Assembly: GCA_001805845.1 (NCBI GenBank)
Contig: MHHA01000065.1
Location: 1-21,036, forward strand
DNA: 21,036 nucleotides
Direction: 5' to 3'
From: Omnitrophica WOR_2 bacterium RIFCSPLOWO2_12_FULL_46_30
Lineage (GTDB): Bacteria > Omnitrophota > Gorgyraeia > Gygaellales > UBA12090
This document shows positions 7,136-15,092 of this stretch, one piece after another. The notes beneath the pieces are model-generated. The model worked only from the letters and a program-made list of their open reading frames with translations. It made no database searches and was not told where the DNA came from. Each line of letters begins with the position of its first letter. The stretch's first letter is position 1. The translations under genes and the position numbers were made by a program.

Positions 7136-8050
7136 ATGGGGCTTTGTTTATCAACTGCCTGGAACGCCTTTCGTTATAACAATGGCGAGGAAATAGTTCA
7201 GGAAATCCGCTCTCTTGGCTTTGAGGAGATTGAGTTAAGTTTTGATTTAACTAAGAAAATAGTCGCAGATATTTCCCGCTTAGTTAAAAAGAAGCGAATC
7301 AGAGTCCACTCAGTGCATAACTTTTGTCCTGTACCTGATGGCCTAGAGAGGAGAGAAGCTCTTCCTGACTGTTATTCGTTAGCCTCCTGCGACGAAGAAA
7401 TAAGGGCCTTGGCAGTAAAATATACTAAGGTTAGCATTGATACCGCTTGTCAGCTTAATGCCAGGGCGTTGGTCTTGCATTGCGGCAGGGTTGAGACCGG
7501 GGAGCATACCAGAGAGTTGATTTCTGCATATAACGCTGGCGGGTTTGGCGGGCCTTATTTTCAAGCCCTGAAGCTCCGCATGCATAAAGAAAGAATAGAG
7601 AAAGCCGAGGAGCATTTTTCAAACGCTTTGCGGAGCCTTGAGCAGCTCGCCGGCTACGCAAAAGGGCTGGATATTGCTATCGGTATTGAAAATAGGTTTT
7701 ACTTCCGCGAGATTCCTTCCTTTGCAGAAACGGGCAGGATTTTAGAGCATTTTAGAGGCGCGCCTGTTTTCTATTGGCATGATACCGGCCATGCCCAGCT
7801 CTGGGAGAATTTAGGTTTTATGAAGCATAAAGATTATTTAGATACGTATGCGCCGTATCTTCTCGGAGTGCATCTGCATGATATTAAAGGAACGCAGGAC
7901 CATCTGGCTCCGCTTGAGGGAGATTTTGATTTCAATGCGCTTAAGCCATATCTTAAAGACGGCACTATTAAGACCTTAGAGGCGCATTACCCTGCGACTG
8001 CCGGAGAGCTTATCTGCGCTAAGGATTATTTAGAAAAGCTTTATGCCTGA
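7136..8050 (+). CDS. Sugar-phosphate isomerase/epimerase-type TIM barrel protein (AP endonuclease 2 superfamily)
   Basis: This 304-residue member of the xylose isomerase-like TIM-barrel superfamily has strands ending in likely metal ligands: E33 (IELSF), H115 (LVLHCG), E185 (IGIEN), D216 and H219 (YWHDTGH), H246/H248 (GVHLHD) and E282 (LEAHY). That is the usual layout for a divalent metal site used for isomerisation/epimerisation or, in some relatives, phosphodiester cleavage. The exact substrate is not predictable. The start ATG lacks a Shine-Dalgarno and follows a -10-like CATAAT (7123-7128) by 7 nt, so a leaderless start is possible. It overlaps the next gene by 8 nt, implying translational coupling. 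Confidence 0.8.
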   Translation: MGLCLSTAWNAFRYNNGEEIVQEIRSLGFEEIELSFDLTKKIVADISRLVKKKRIRVHSVHNFCPVPDGLERREALPDCYSLASCDEEIRALAVKYTKVSIDTACQLNARALVLHCGRVETGEHTRELISAYNAGGFGGPYFQALKLRMHKERIEKAEEHFSNALRSLEQLAGYAKGLDIAIGIENRFYFREIPSFAETGRILEHFRGAPVFYWHDTGHAQLWENLGFMKHKDYLDTYAPYLLGVHLHDIKGTQDHLAPLEGDFDFNALKPYLKDGTIKTLEAHYPATAGELICAKDYLEKLYA

Positions 8051-8867
8051 GATTAGGCAGCCCGCCGTAGCCGGGCAATTCTATCCCTTAAAACCGCAGG
8101 AACTGAGACGGCAGATTGAACTATTCTCTGACAAAATAAAACCGGCGGCGCCAAAGAAAGAGGTGATTGCCTGTATGCTGCCCCACGCCGGTTATATTTA
8201 TTCAGGGCTCGTTGCGTACACGATAGTTTCGGAGATTAAAATAAAAAATAATTTGATCATCCTGGGCCCTAATCATACCGGGATGGGTGAATCCTTTAGC
8301 GTTATGGATGAGGGCTCCTGGAGCCTGCCTTTTGGCAGCGTGAATATAAATACGGTTTTAGCCCGCAAGCTATTAGATGAGGCAGATTTTCTAAGCGCGG
8401 ATACTCACGCGCATCAATTTGAGCATTCAATAGAGGTTGAGCTTCCTCTGTTCCAATATTTGAAAGAAGATTTTACCTTTGTGCCGATAGTAATTGGAAG
8501 CAATGATTTTAAGTTCTGCCAGAAGTTAGGCCTGGGAATAGCCTCAAGCATCCGGGAGCTGGGTATGGAAAAAGACACGCTCATTGTGGCCAGTTCCGAT
8601 ATGACCCATTATGAGGATGAAAAGAGCGCAAAGGAAAAAGACCGCAAAGCCATCGCTGCGATTGAAGAGCTGGATGAAGAGAAATTATGGTCAAGGATAA
8701 ATGAATTAGATATTTCTATGTGCGGCTCTGCTCCGGCAGTAGCTATGCTTTCTGCGGCCAAGGCGCTTGGCGCAAAAAAGGGCGAATTGGTTAAATATCA
8801 GACCAGCGGCGATACTACGGGAGACAAGTCCAGCGTGGTCGGCTACGCCGGGATAATTATTTATTAA
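8043..8867 (+). CDS. amrB: MEMO1-family / AmmeMemoRadiSam system protein B
   Basis: This 274-residue protein has the full MEMO architecture, related to class III extradiol dioxygenases: RQPAVAGQFYP at residues 5-15, LPHAGYIYSG (H48), LGPNHTG, FEHSIEVELPLFQYL, VASSDMTHYE, and MCGSAPAVAML with a late YQTSGDTTGD and VGYAGIII. The His/Asp/Cys positions form the metal or pseudo-active site in this family. In bacteria and archaea it often occurs with an AMMECR1 protein and a radical SAM enzyme, whose joint reaction is not settled; neither partner is in the window. It is translationally coupled to the TIM-barrel gene upstream (8-nt overlap), which may hint at a shared substrate. Confidence 0.88.
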   Translation: MPEIRQPAVAGQFYPLKPQELRRQIELFSDKIKPAAPKKEVIACMLPHAGYIYSGLVAYTIVSEIKIKNNLIILGPNHTGMGESFSVMDEGSWSLPFGSVNINTVLARKLLDEADFLSADTHAHQFEHSIEVELPLFQYLKEDFTFVPIVIGSNDFKFCQKLGLGIASSIRELGMEKDTLIVASSDMTHYEDEKSAKEKDRKAIAAIEELDEEKLWSRINELDISMCGSAPAVAMLSAAKALGAKKGELVKYQTSGDTTGDKSSVVGYAGIIIY

Positions 8868-8872
8868 TTCAC

Positions 8873-8946
8873 CCCTGCCGTTTTGCTTCGCTTTTGCCTG
8901 CCTGTCGGCAGACAGGCGCAGCAAAACGAAGCAGCGGGGGTTCATT
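8873..8946 (+). repeat. Large GC-rich palindrome abutting the DUF1844 start codon
   Basis: The nested dyad has outer arms ACCCCTGC with GCAGCGGGGGT, inner arms CGTTTTGCTTCG with CGAAGCAGCG / GCAAAACGAAGC, and a core hairpin GCCTGTC-GGCA-GACAGGC (8899-8916). Its right end runs GGGGGTTCATTAA straight into the ATG, replacing any normal ribosome-binding site. The end resembles the right ends of the two repeats before gmhA and thiC. No T-run follows, so it is not a standard terminator. Confidence 0.6.
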
Positions 8947-8948
8947 AA

Positions 8949-9326
8949 ATGGGCGACGAAGATAAGAAAAAAGTTGATGAGAGCTACAAGACAGGGGTAG
9001 AAAGAGAGAAGCAAAAAACAGAAGGCGCCTCAGCTGCATCCGGGGAGGCTCAGCGAGCCGAAGAATTTGCGGCTCCGGAGCCGAGTTTCCCGTTTTTCAT
9101 CACCACCCTGGCAATGCAGGCAACTATCGCTCTGGGCGATGCCCAAAACCCCGCGGATGGCAAAAAAGAAGAGAGCCTGCCTCAGGCAAAGTTTTTGATT
9201 GATACGTTGGGAATGCTTCAGGAAAAAACCAAGAACAATTTAACCTCAGAAGAGAATTCTATGTTAGAAGGCATATTATACGAATTAAGGATGCGTTATG
9301 TGCAAAAAACGGGGGATAAAAAATGA
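8949..9326 (+). CDS. DUF1844 domain-containing protein
   Basis: This 125-residue protein has a charged, low-complexity N-terminus (about 45 residues rich in Lys, Glu and Ala). A DUF1844 domain follows: FPFFITTLAMQATIALGDAQ, then LPQAKFLIDTLGMLQEKTKN and LEGILYELRMRYV. The domain is all-alpha by appearance and has no known biochemical role. The ATG is directly preceded by a palindrome rather than a Shine-Dalgarno. The stop overlaps the next start (ATGA), so it is translationally coupled with the Trm112-like gene. Confidence 0.82.
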   Translation: MGDEDKKKVDESYKTGVEREKQKTEGASAASGEAQRAEEFAAPEPSFPFFITTLAMQATIALGDAQNPADGKKEESLPQAKFLIDTLGMLQEKTKNNLTSEENSMLEGILYELRMRYVQKTGDKK

Positions 9327-9496
9327 TTGATAAAGAGTTGTTGGATATCCTGGCCTGCCCGGCCTGTAAGAGCGACGTAGTTTTAGAGAGCGCCGCGGGT
9401 GAGGAAAAGATTGTCTGCAGCAAATGTAAACGTAAGTATCCGGTGCGTGACGGCATACCGATAATGCTCATTGACGAAGCTGAATCCGGCTCGTGA
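9323..9496 (+). CDS. Trm112-like / UPF0434 small zinc protein
   Basis: This 57-residue protein has the two-knuckle pattern LACPACKSDV and VCSKCKRKYPVRDGIPIML. The four cysteines (C12, C15, C32, C35) are the expected zinc ligands, and VRDGIP is the conserved end of bacterial Trm112-like (YcaR/UPF0434) proteins. Eukaryotic and archaeal Trm112 activates methyltransferases; the bacterial role is less clear. The start overlaps the DUF1844 stop by 4 nt (ATGA). Confidence 0.88.
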   Translation: MIDKELLDILACPACKSDVVLESAAGEEKIVCSKCKRKYPVRDGIPIMLIDEAESGS

Positions 9497-9513
9497 ATTA
9501 ATCAGAAAAATAG

Positions 9514-10575
9514 ATGTCTTCCCGCCTCAACCGCCTCTTAGAGAAATTAGAAGCCAGTTCTCTTGACGGGCTTTTAGTCAGCAAAGCGGCAAATGTCTCA
9601 TACCTGAGTTGTTATAATATTCCTGATTCCTATCTTTTAGTCAGCCCAAAGAAAGCATATCTTATTACCGACTTCCGCTATGTGCAAGAAGCAGAGAGGA
9701 ATATCCGGGGCGTCTCTGTATTTAAGTATAATAATTTATTCGGGGATATTGCCCGCTTGGTTAAAAAACTCAAAGTTCGCCGACTGGGGTTTGAGTCAAA
9801 TGATTTAAAGGTTGCTGAATATGGTAAAATAAGGCAATATGCCGGGCCAAAGATTAAACTCGTTGATACATTTAATCTCATTGAAAGCCTGCGGCAGATC
9901 AAGGAGCCGCAGGAAGTAAAATATATCAAAGAGGCGATCGGCATTACCGCTTCGGCCCTTAAATTTTTAAAGGGTTATCTTAAGCCGGGCTTAAGTGAGC
10001 TAGAAATAGCCGGCGAGCTTGAACGTTTCATCCGTTTCCGGGGAGCGGCCAGGAGCGCATTCAATATTATTGTCGCCAGCGGCCCTCATTCCAGCTTTCC
10101 TCATGCCCCGCTCTCAAACAGGAGGCTTAAGCCGGCTGATGCAGTGCTCATTGATATCGGCGTTGAGGTAAAGGGCTACAAATCTGACTTGACAAGGGTA
10201 TTCTTTTCCGATAGAATACAACCTATCCAACGTAAGCTCTATCAAATTATCATCGGCGCGCAGGAAAAGGCAATAGAAGCAGTTAAGGCGGGGAGCGAAA
10301 TTAGCAAGCTTGACTACGCCAGCCGCAGCTATATTCGCAGTTCTGGCTATGGCAGATACTTTGGCCATAGCTTAGGCCACGGGGTAGGTTTAGAGGTTCA
10401 CGAAGAGCCTTCCATCTCAGCTAAAAATAAATCTCTCGTCCAAGAGGGCATGGTTTTTACCATTGAGCCGGGGATTTATCTTCCCGGCAGGTTCGGGCTG
10501 CGGGTAGAAGATATGGTTTTGGTTACGAAGAAAGGGGTTGAGGTTTTAAGTGGCGCTATCGATAAATCAATTTAA
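9514..10575 (+). CDS. M24-family Xaa-Pro aminopeptidase/dipeptidase
   Basis: This 353-residue enzyme has an N-terminal creatinase-like domain (about residues 1-130) and a C-terminal pita-bread metallopeptidase domain. All five dinuclear metal ligands are visible: D214 (LIDIG), D225 (SDLTR), H289 (GHGVGLEVHEEP), E318 (TIEPGIY) and E332 (RVEDM). It should remove N-terminal residues before proline or cleave Xaa-Pro dipeptides in the cytoplasm; PepP and PepQ cannot be separated reliably from sequence. The start has no evident Shine-Dalgarno. It overlaps efp by 26 nt, and the peptidase/efp/accB/accC order is common in bacteria. Confidence 0.9.
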   Translation: MSSRLNRLLEKLEASSLDGLLVSKAANVSYLSCYNIPDSYLLVSPKKAYLITDFRYVQEAERNIRGVSVFKYNNLFGDIARLVKKLKVRRLGFESNDLKVAEYGKIRQYAGPKIKLVDTFNLIESLRQIKEPQEVKYIKEAIGITASALKFLKGYLKPGLSELEIAGELERFIRFRGAARSAFNIIVASGPHSSFPHAPLSNRRLKPADAVLIDIGVEVKGYKSDLTRVFFSDRIQPIQRKLYQIIIGAQEKAIEAVKAGSEISKLDYASRSYIRSSGYGRYFGHSLGHGVGLEVHEEPSISAKNKSLVQEGMVFTIEPGIYLPGRFGLRVEDMVLVTKKGVEVLSGAIDKSI

Positions 10576-11113
10576 GGTGGGGGTAACTATTCTCTTAGAC
10601 AGAGAGGTGTATCAAATTACTGAAACCGAACATGTAAAACCGGCCAAGGGTTCTGCATTTGTGCGCACAAGGCTTAAGAATTTAAGAACCGCAGGCCTCC
10701 TTGATAGGACCTTCAGGGGCCAGGATACTGCCGAGGAGGCATTTGTAGAGCAGAGAAAGCTGCAGTATCTTTATGCCTCAGGCGACATCTATCATTTTAT
10801 GAACCAGGAGAATTACGACCAGCTGGTGATTTCCCGTGATGTCCTGGGAGAAGGCGCTAAGTTTCTTAAGGATAACCTGGAAGTTACCGGGTTTTTTTAT
10901 AAGGATCAGATTTTAAATGTGCTGATGCCGAATTTTATTGAGCTGACGGTAACGGAAACCGAACCGGGAGTGCGCGGCGATACAGCCAAAAGCGGCAATA
11001 AATCCGCAAAGGTTGAAACCGGCGCAACCATCCAGGTCCCGCTGTTTATCAATGTGGGAGATAAGATTAAGGTGGATACCCGCAGCGCCAGCTACGTTGA
11101 ACGGGCATATTAA
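10550..11113 (+). CDS. efp: Translation elongation factor P
   Basis: This 187-residue three-domain factor relieves ribosomes stalled at polyproline. The tip loop HVKPAKGSAFVRTR places a lysine at K33, equivalent to the modified K34 of E. coli, so a lysine-type modification (for example by EpmA) is possible; no modification gene is in the window. The middle and C-terminal domains contain LQYLYASGDIYHFMN and FINVGDKIKVDTRSASYVER, as in typical EF-P. The start is GTG, with GAGG 8 nt upstream inside the end of the peptidase gene, giving a 26-nt overlap and probable coupling. Confidence 0.95.
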   Translation: MALSINQFKVGVTILLDREVYQITETEHVKPAKGSAFVRTRLKNLRTAGLLDRTFRGQDTAEEAFVEQRKLQYLYASGDIYHFMNQENYDQLVISRDVLGEGAKFLKDNLEVTGFFYKDQILNVLMPNFIELTVTETEPGVRGDTAKSGNKSAKVETGATIQVPLFINVGDKIKVDTRSASYVERAY

Positions 11114-11170
11114 AAAAGTGTCATCTCTAGAGTCTCAAGAAGCGAGATAAAATAAGGAGAAGAATCCGGG

Positions 11171-11626
11171 GTGAACGTAAAAGAAATTAAAGAGATGATT
11201 AATCTGATGAATGAGAATAATCTCTCTGAGCTTGAGATTGAGAAGGACGGGATGCGTATCAAGCTGAAAAGGGCCGGCGCTGGCGCGCAAGAAATAACCC
11301 CGGCGCCTATCTTCATTGAACGGGAAAAAAATCGTCTGCCTGAAGCTGCGCTTGCCGAGGCATCCAGAAAGGAGCCTTCGGCAAATAGAATTGAAATCAA
11401 AGCTCCGATGGTAGGAACATTCTATCGCGCCCCAGGCCCTGAGGCGCCGCCTTTTGTGCAGCTTAACCAGGAGATTGAGCCGGGACAGGTAATCTGCATC
11501 ATTGAAGCAATGAAGCTGATGAATGAAATTAAGTCTGAAGTAAAGGGAAAGATTTTAGAGATTTTAGTTGATAATGCTGAGCCGGTAGAATTCGGCCAGC
11601 CTTTGTTTCTTATAGAACCTCGTTAG
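11171..11626 (+). CDS. accB: Biotin carboxyl carrier protein of acetyl-CoA carboxylase
   Basis: This 151-residue carrier has an N-terminal helical segment (EIKEMINLMNENNLSELEIE), a Pro/Ala/Glu-rich linker (about residues 35-72) and a C-terminal biotinyl domain starting at KAPMVGTFYRAP. The biotin-accepting lysine is K115 in IIEAMKLMNEI, and the family's thumb sequence precedes it. It delivers carboxybiotin for malonyl-CoA synthesis. The GTG start is preceded by AAGGAG (11154-11159). accC follows after a hairpin-bearing gap. Confidence 0.95.
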   Translation: MNVKEIKEMINLMNENNLSELEIEKDGMRIKLKRAGAGAQEITPAPIFIEREKNRLPEAALAEASRKEPSANRIEIKAPMVGTFYRAPGPEAPPFVQLNQEIEPGQVICIIEAMKLMNEIKSEVKGKILEILVDNAEPVEFGQPLFLIEPR

Positions 11627-11666
11627 TCAGATTGGCTAAGATAATATCCGCGTATATCCTCACCGC

Positions 11667-11698
11667 ACTCACCCGCCGCTTTCGGGGGCGGGGTGAGC
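11667..11698 (+). repeat. GC-rich hairpin in the accB-accC gap
   Basis: CTCACCCGCCGC, loop TTTCGG, GGGCGGGGTGAG forms a strong near-perfect stem 14 nt before the accC ATG. The gap of 85 nt has no T-run after the stem and no clear Shine-Dalgarno for accC. It is another case in this window of a G-rich palindrome close to a start codon. Confidence 0.55.
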
Positions 11699-11711
11699 GG
11701 GCGCGTTTAAA

Positions 11712-13070
11712 ATGTTTTCTAAAATACTGATAGCCAACCGCGGTGAAATTGCCTTGCGGATTATCCGGGCTTGCAAAGAGCTCGAGGTTCGTACCGTAGC
11801 AGTTTATTCCCAGGCAGACACTGATTCTCTCCATGTGCGTATGGCAGATGAGGCTATTTGTATCGGCCCGGCGGCCAGCGTCAATAGTTACCTCAACATA
11901 CCGGCAATTATCTCCGCAGCAGAAATAACCGATGTTGACGCCATCCATCCCGGTTACGGTTTTTTAGCTGAAAATCCCCATTTCGCTGAAATCTGCGAAT
12001 CCTGCCAGATTACCTTCATCGGGCCGACCCCGGAAAATATCCGTCTTATGGGCGATAAGATGCAGGCGCGCGAAACGATGCGTAAGGCCGGCATACCCAT
12101 TATTCCCGGGAGCGTTTCTGCCATAAAAACTAAAGAGGATGGCTTAAAGACAGCAAGGCGCATCGGTTATCCGGTCATGATCAAGGCTGCTGCCGGAGGC
12201 GGCGGCAAAGGGATACGTATCTGCCACAATGATATCAGCTTGGTTTCCGGTTTGATGACCGCCCAGTCTGAGGCAGAGGCGAGCTTTGGCAACCCCAATG
12301 TCTATATTGAAAAATATATCGAGCGGCCGCGCCATATTGAAATCCAGCTTTTGGCGGATGAGTATAACCATATCATCCACCTGGGAGAGCGCGATTGTTC
12401 TATTCAGCGGCGCCATCAGAAGCTTCTGGAGGAATCTCCATCTCCGGTCGTAGATAATAAACTGCGCAAACGTTTAAGCGAGGCAGCAATCCGGGCCGCC
12501 AAAGAGGTAAAGTATGTGAGCGCGGGGACGGTTGAGTTTTTGCTTGATGCGGACAAAAATTTCTACTTTATGGAGATGAATACCCGCATCCAGGTAGAGC
12601 ATCCGGTAACCGAGTTGGTTACCGGTATGGATATTGTCAAAGAGCAGATTAAAATCGCAGCGGGTGAAAAATTAAAAGCCCATCAGGATGATATTGTTTT
12701 CAGAGGCTCAAGCATTGAATGCCGCATCAACGCCGAGGATTGCGAAAACAATTTTATGCCTTCACCCGGTAAAATTGACGTCTTAAACTTTCCGGGAGGA
12801 CCGGGGGTGAGAATTGACAGCCATGCCTATCAGGGATATACCGTTAGCCAGCATTATGATTCGCTTATCGCCAAATTGATTGTCCTGGGAAGAGACCGTA
12901 AAGAAGCAATCCGGATTATGAGCCGCGCCCTCGGCGAGTTTACCGTCGAGCCGATTAAAACCACCATCCCGTTTCATAGAGGGGTATTAGAAAATCCCTT
13001 TTTCATAAAAGGAGATTTCTCCACCAATTTCATAAACGAAACCTTTAAACAGGAAGGGGCAAGGAAATAA
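11712..13070 (+). CDS. accC: Biotin carboxylase subunit of acetyl-CoA carboxylase
   Basis: This 452-residue ATP-grasp enzyme carboxylates biotin on AccB using bicarbonate and ATP. Visible features are the N-terminal ILIANRGEIALRIIRACKEL, the glycine-rich ATP loop KAAAGGGGKGIRI (about 158-170), RDCSIQRRHQKLLEESPSP, and the catalytic EMNTRIQVEHPVTE block. The C-terminal domain ends near residue 450, the usual length. The ATG start lacks a Shine-Dalgarno and sits after a strong hairpin. The carboxyltransferase subunits (accA, accD) are not in the window. Confidence 0.96.
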   Translation: MFSKILIANRGEIALRIIRACKELEVRTVAVYSQADTDSLHVRMADEAICIGPAASVNSYLNIPAIISAAEITDVDAIHPGYGFLAENPHFAEICESCQITFIGPTPENIRLMGDKMQARETMRKAGIPIIPGSVSAIKTKEDGLKTARRIGYPVMIKAAAGGGGKGIRICHNDISLVSGLMTAQSEAEASFGNPNVYIEKYIERPRHIEIQLLADEYNHIIHLGERDCSIQRRHQKLLEESPSPVVDNKLRKRLSEAAIRAAKEVKYVSAGTVEFLLDADKNFYFMEMNTRIQVEHPVTELVTGMDIVKEQIKIAAGEKLKAHQDDIVFRGSSIECRINAEDCENNFMPSPGKIDVLNFPGGPGVRIDSHAYQGYTVSQHYDSLIAKLIVLGRDRKEAIRIMSRALGEFTVEPIKTTIPFHRGVLENPFFIKGDFSTNFINETFKQEGARK

Positions 13071-13078
13071 CTAAGAAG

Positions 13079-13429
13079 ATGGACGTTGATTCCAAGACAG
13101 ATTTGGGAACGGTAAAAATCCATCAAAAGGTCATCGCCTCAATCGCAACCATAGCGGCCCTTGAAATTGAGGGAGTAAAAGAGATAGCCCGGGTGGCTGA
13201 TTTTGACATATGCAAGTTCCTGGGTTTGAAAAACTCTAAAAGTATAAAAGTTGAATTCAGCAAGAATGGCCAGATAAACCTTGAGATACCCCTGGTGGTA
13301 AGATACGGCTATAATATTCCTGAAATTTCCGAGAGTGTGCAGGAGAGCGTCAGGGGAGCGCTTGAGAAAATGGTTGATAAGTCGCCGAGGTATATCACGA
13401 TTAACATACAGGGAATCGAGAAGGTGTAG
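13079..13429 (+). CDS. Asp23/Gls24 family envelope stress protein
   Basis: This 116-residue protein matches Asp23/Gls24: GTVKIHQKVIASIATIAALEIEGVKEIA at the N-terminus and VRYGYNIPEISESVQESVRGALEKM in the centre, with the terminal VNI-type strand ITINIQGI. In Firmicutes Asp23 is an abundant membrane-associated protein linked to cell-envelope homeostasis. It has no signal peptide or membrane segment. The next gene encodes an AmaP-like anchor, the known partner. It follows accC by 8 nt. Confidence 0.87.
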   Translation: MDVDSKTDLGTVKIHQKVIASIATIAALEIEGVKEIARVADFDICKFLGLKNSKSIKVEFSKNGQINLEIPLVVRYGYNIPEISESVQESVRGALEKMVDKSPRYITINIQGIEKV

Positions 13430-13440
13430 GGGGGTGAGAT

Positions 13441-14052
13441 ATGAGATTATTTACCTTATTCGGGCTTTTATTTAATACAATCTTTTTTATTCTGCTTGCC
13501 GGAATAATTGCGGGTTTTGCCCTGAATTGGATAACACCGCTGATGATTTTTAATACCGTGACCCAGATTCATCAGGACCCTAATTCCCGCCTCATCTTAG
13601 GATTAATCAGCGCCTTAATCATTCTGATCAGTATTTCTTTTGCCCAATCCGTCCTGGGGAAGATGCAGAGAGAAAAAAATATTGCCTTTCAGACTCCCAG
13701 CGGCCAGGTCAGCATTGCCTTGTCCGCGGTTGAGGATCTTATCCGGCGGCTTGCCCTGCAGGTTCCGGAGGTCAAGAGTTTCAGGCCTGACGTCGTGGTA
13801 AATAAAAAGGGCATTATAGTTAATTTGAGGATAGATTTGCGCACAGAAACCAGCATAACCGAACTTACGGAGCGGCTGCAGGAATTGATAAAAAATAAGA
13901 TTCAGGCCCTGCTGCGCGGCATTGATGAGCCGATTTCAGTGAGGATACACGTAGCCAAAATCATTACTCACGAAGAGAAGGAAAGGGCTAAGCAAAAGAC
14001 AGAACCCGAAACTAAAGAACCGCCCATCCCATTTTATGGGTATGGGCGCTAG
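13441..14052 (+). CDS. amaP: AmaP-like alkaline shock response membrane anchor protein
   Basis: This 203-residue protein has two N-terminal membrane helices (about residues 5-30, LFGLLFNTIFFILLAGIIAG, and 51-70, LGLISALIILISISFAQS). A soluble domain with the AmaP pattern follows (GQVSIALSAVEDLIRRLALQ, VVVNKKGIIVNLRIDLR, ELIKNKIQALL), then a charged Lys/Glu tail. In Firmicutes AmaP tethers Asp23 to the membrane. The G-rich Shine-Dalgarno region GGGGGGTGAG lies upstream. It is adjacent to the Asp23 gene (11 nt), supporting a functional pair. Confidence 0.84.
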   Translation: MRLFTLFGLLFNTIFFILLAGIIAGFALNWITPLMIFNTVTQIHQDPNSRLILGLISALIILISISFAQSVLGKMQREKNIAFQTPSGQVSIALSAVEDLIRRLALQVPEVKSFRPDVVVNKKGIIVNLRIDLRTETSITELTERLQELIKNKIQALLRGIDEPISVRIHVAKIITHEEKERAKQKTEPETKEPPIPFYGYGR

Positions 14053-14063
14053 AGAGAGGTATT

Positions 14064-15092
14064 ATGGCAAAAATAGGTATTCTTACCGGCGGAGGCGATT
14101 GTCCGGGATTAAATTCAGTGATACGCGCTGTAGTGCGTAAGGGAATTAATGATGGATATGAGGTTATTGGCATAAGGAATGGCTGGAAAGGCCTGATTGA
14201 AAATGACGCCGGGCCGTTAAATTTACAGTCAATATCAGGAATCCTTCCCAGGGGAGGGACCATCCTGGGAACCAGCCGCACCAATCCATACAAAAAAGAG
14301 CTGGGAGTCCAGAAAGCCATTGCTAACTACAGGGCCTTAGGCTTAGACGCCCTTATTGCGGTGGGCGGCGAGGACACCCTGGGCGTAGCCGCGAAATTGG
14401 CCAAGGAAGGCCTGGGTATCGTAGGCGTTCCCAAGACAATTGATAATGATTTATCCGCTACCGATTATACCTTCGGTTTTGATACCGCAGTCAATATCGC
14501 CACCGAATGTATTGACCGTTTGCACACCACAGCCGAAAGCCACCACCGGATTATTGTGGTTGAGGTAATGGGCAGGCACGCAGGCTGGATTGCCATTGAG
14601 TCAGGGATTGCCGGCGGAGCAGACGTGATATTGATACCAGAGATACCCATTGATATGGATGAAGTATGTGCTTTGCTCAAAAAAAGACATGCCCGCGGGA
14701 AAACATTCAGCATTGTGGTTGTGGCAGAAGGAGCGCACTTTAAAGAAGACCATACCGTGCTCCAGGAGCAGAAGTTAGATGAATTCGGCCATGTGCGTCT
14801 GGGAGGAATCGGCGAGGCATTAGCCAAAGAAATTGAAAAGCGCACCGGCTATGAGACCAGGGTTTCTGTCTTAGGCCATATCCAGAGAGGCGGCACGCCC
14901 ACAGCTTTTGACCGGGTTTTAGGCACGCGCTTTGGAGTTAAAGCTGTGGAATTGATCAAAGAGAAAAAATTTGGCCAGATGGTTGCGCTCTCAGGAAATA
15001 AGATTATATCCGTTAGACTTGAAACAGCTACGGGAAAACTAAAAACCGTTGACCCTGAATATTACGAATTAGCCAAGGTCTTTTTTGGTTAA
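14064..15092 (+). CDS. Phosphofructokinase, probably pyrophosphate-dependent
   Basis: This 342-residue phosphofructokinase phosphorylates fructose 6-phosphate. The fold motifs are clear: GILTGGGDCPGLNSVIRA, PRGGTILGTSR, MGRHAGWIA and LGHIQRGGTP. The phosphoryl-donor positions are D104 (GGED, residues 101-104) and K124 (PKTIDND, 123-129), where ATP enzymes have Gly at both. That pair is the accepted marker of PPi use, so a reversible PPi-PFK is likely. The start has GAGAGG upstream. It is followed at once by a double-hairpin repeat. Confidence 0.92.
   Translation: MAKIGILTGGGDCPGLNSVIRAVVRKGINDGYEVIGIRNGWKGLIENDAGPLNLQSISGILPRGGTILGTSRTNPYKKELGVQKAIANYRALGLDALIAVGGEDTLGVAAKLAKEGLGIVGVPKTIDNDLSATDYTFGFDTAVNIATECIDRLHTTAESHHRIIVVEVMGRHAGWIAIESGIAGGADVILIPEIPIDMDEVCALLKKRHARGKTFSIVVVAEGAHFKEDHTVLQEQKLDEFGHVRLGGIGEALAKEIEKRTGYETRVSVLGHIQRGGTPTAFDRVLGTRFGVKAVELIKEKKFGQMVALSGNKIISVRLETATGKLKTVDPEYYELAKVFFG

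Noticed and set aside
6840..7154. Small open frames on both strands after rpsU (82 aa plus strand, 75 aa minus strand)
   Set aside because: They overlap rpsU or lie in the palindromic element, have no ribosome-binding site and resemble no protein family I know.
10114..10368. Antisense open frames over the M24 peptidase and other genes (for example 84 aa here, 126 aa at 14465-14845, 154 aa at 15443-15907)
   Set aside because: They are antisense shadows of well-supported plus-strand genes with no independent start signals.
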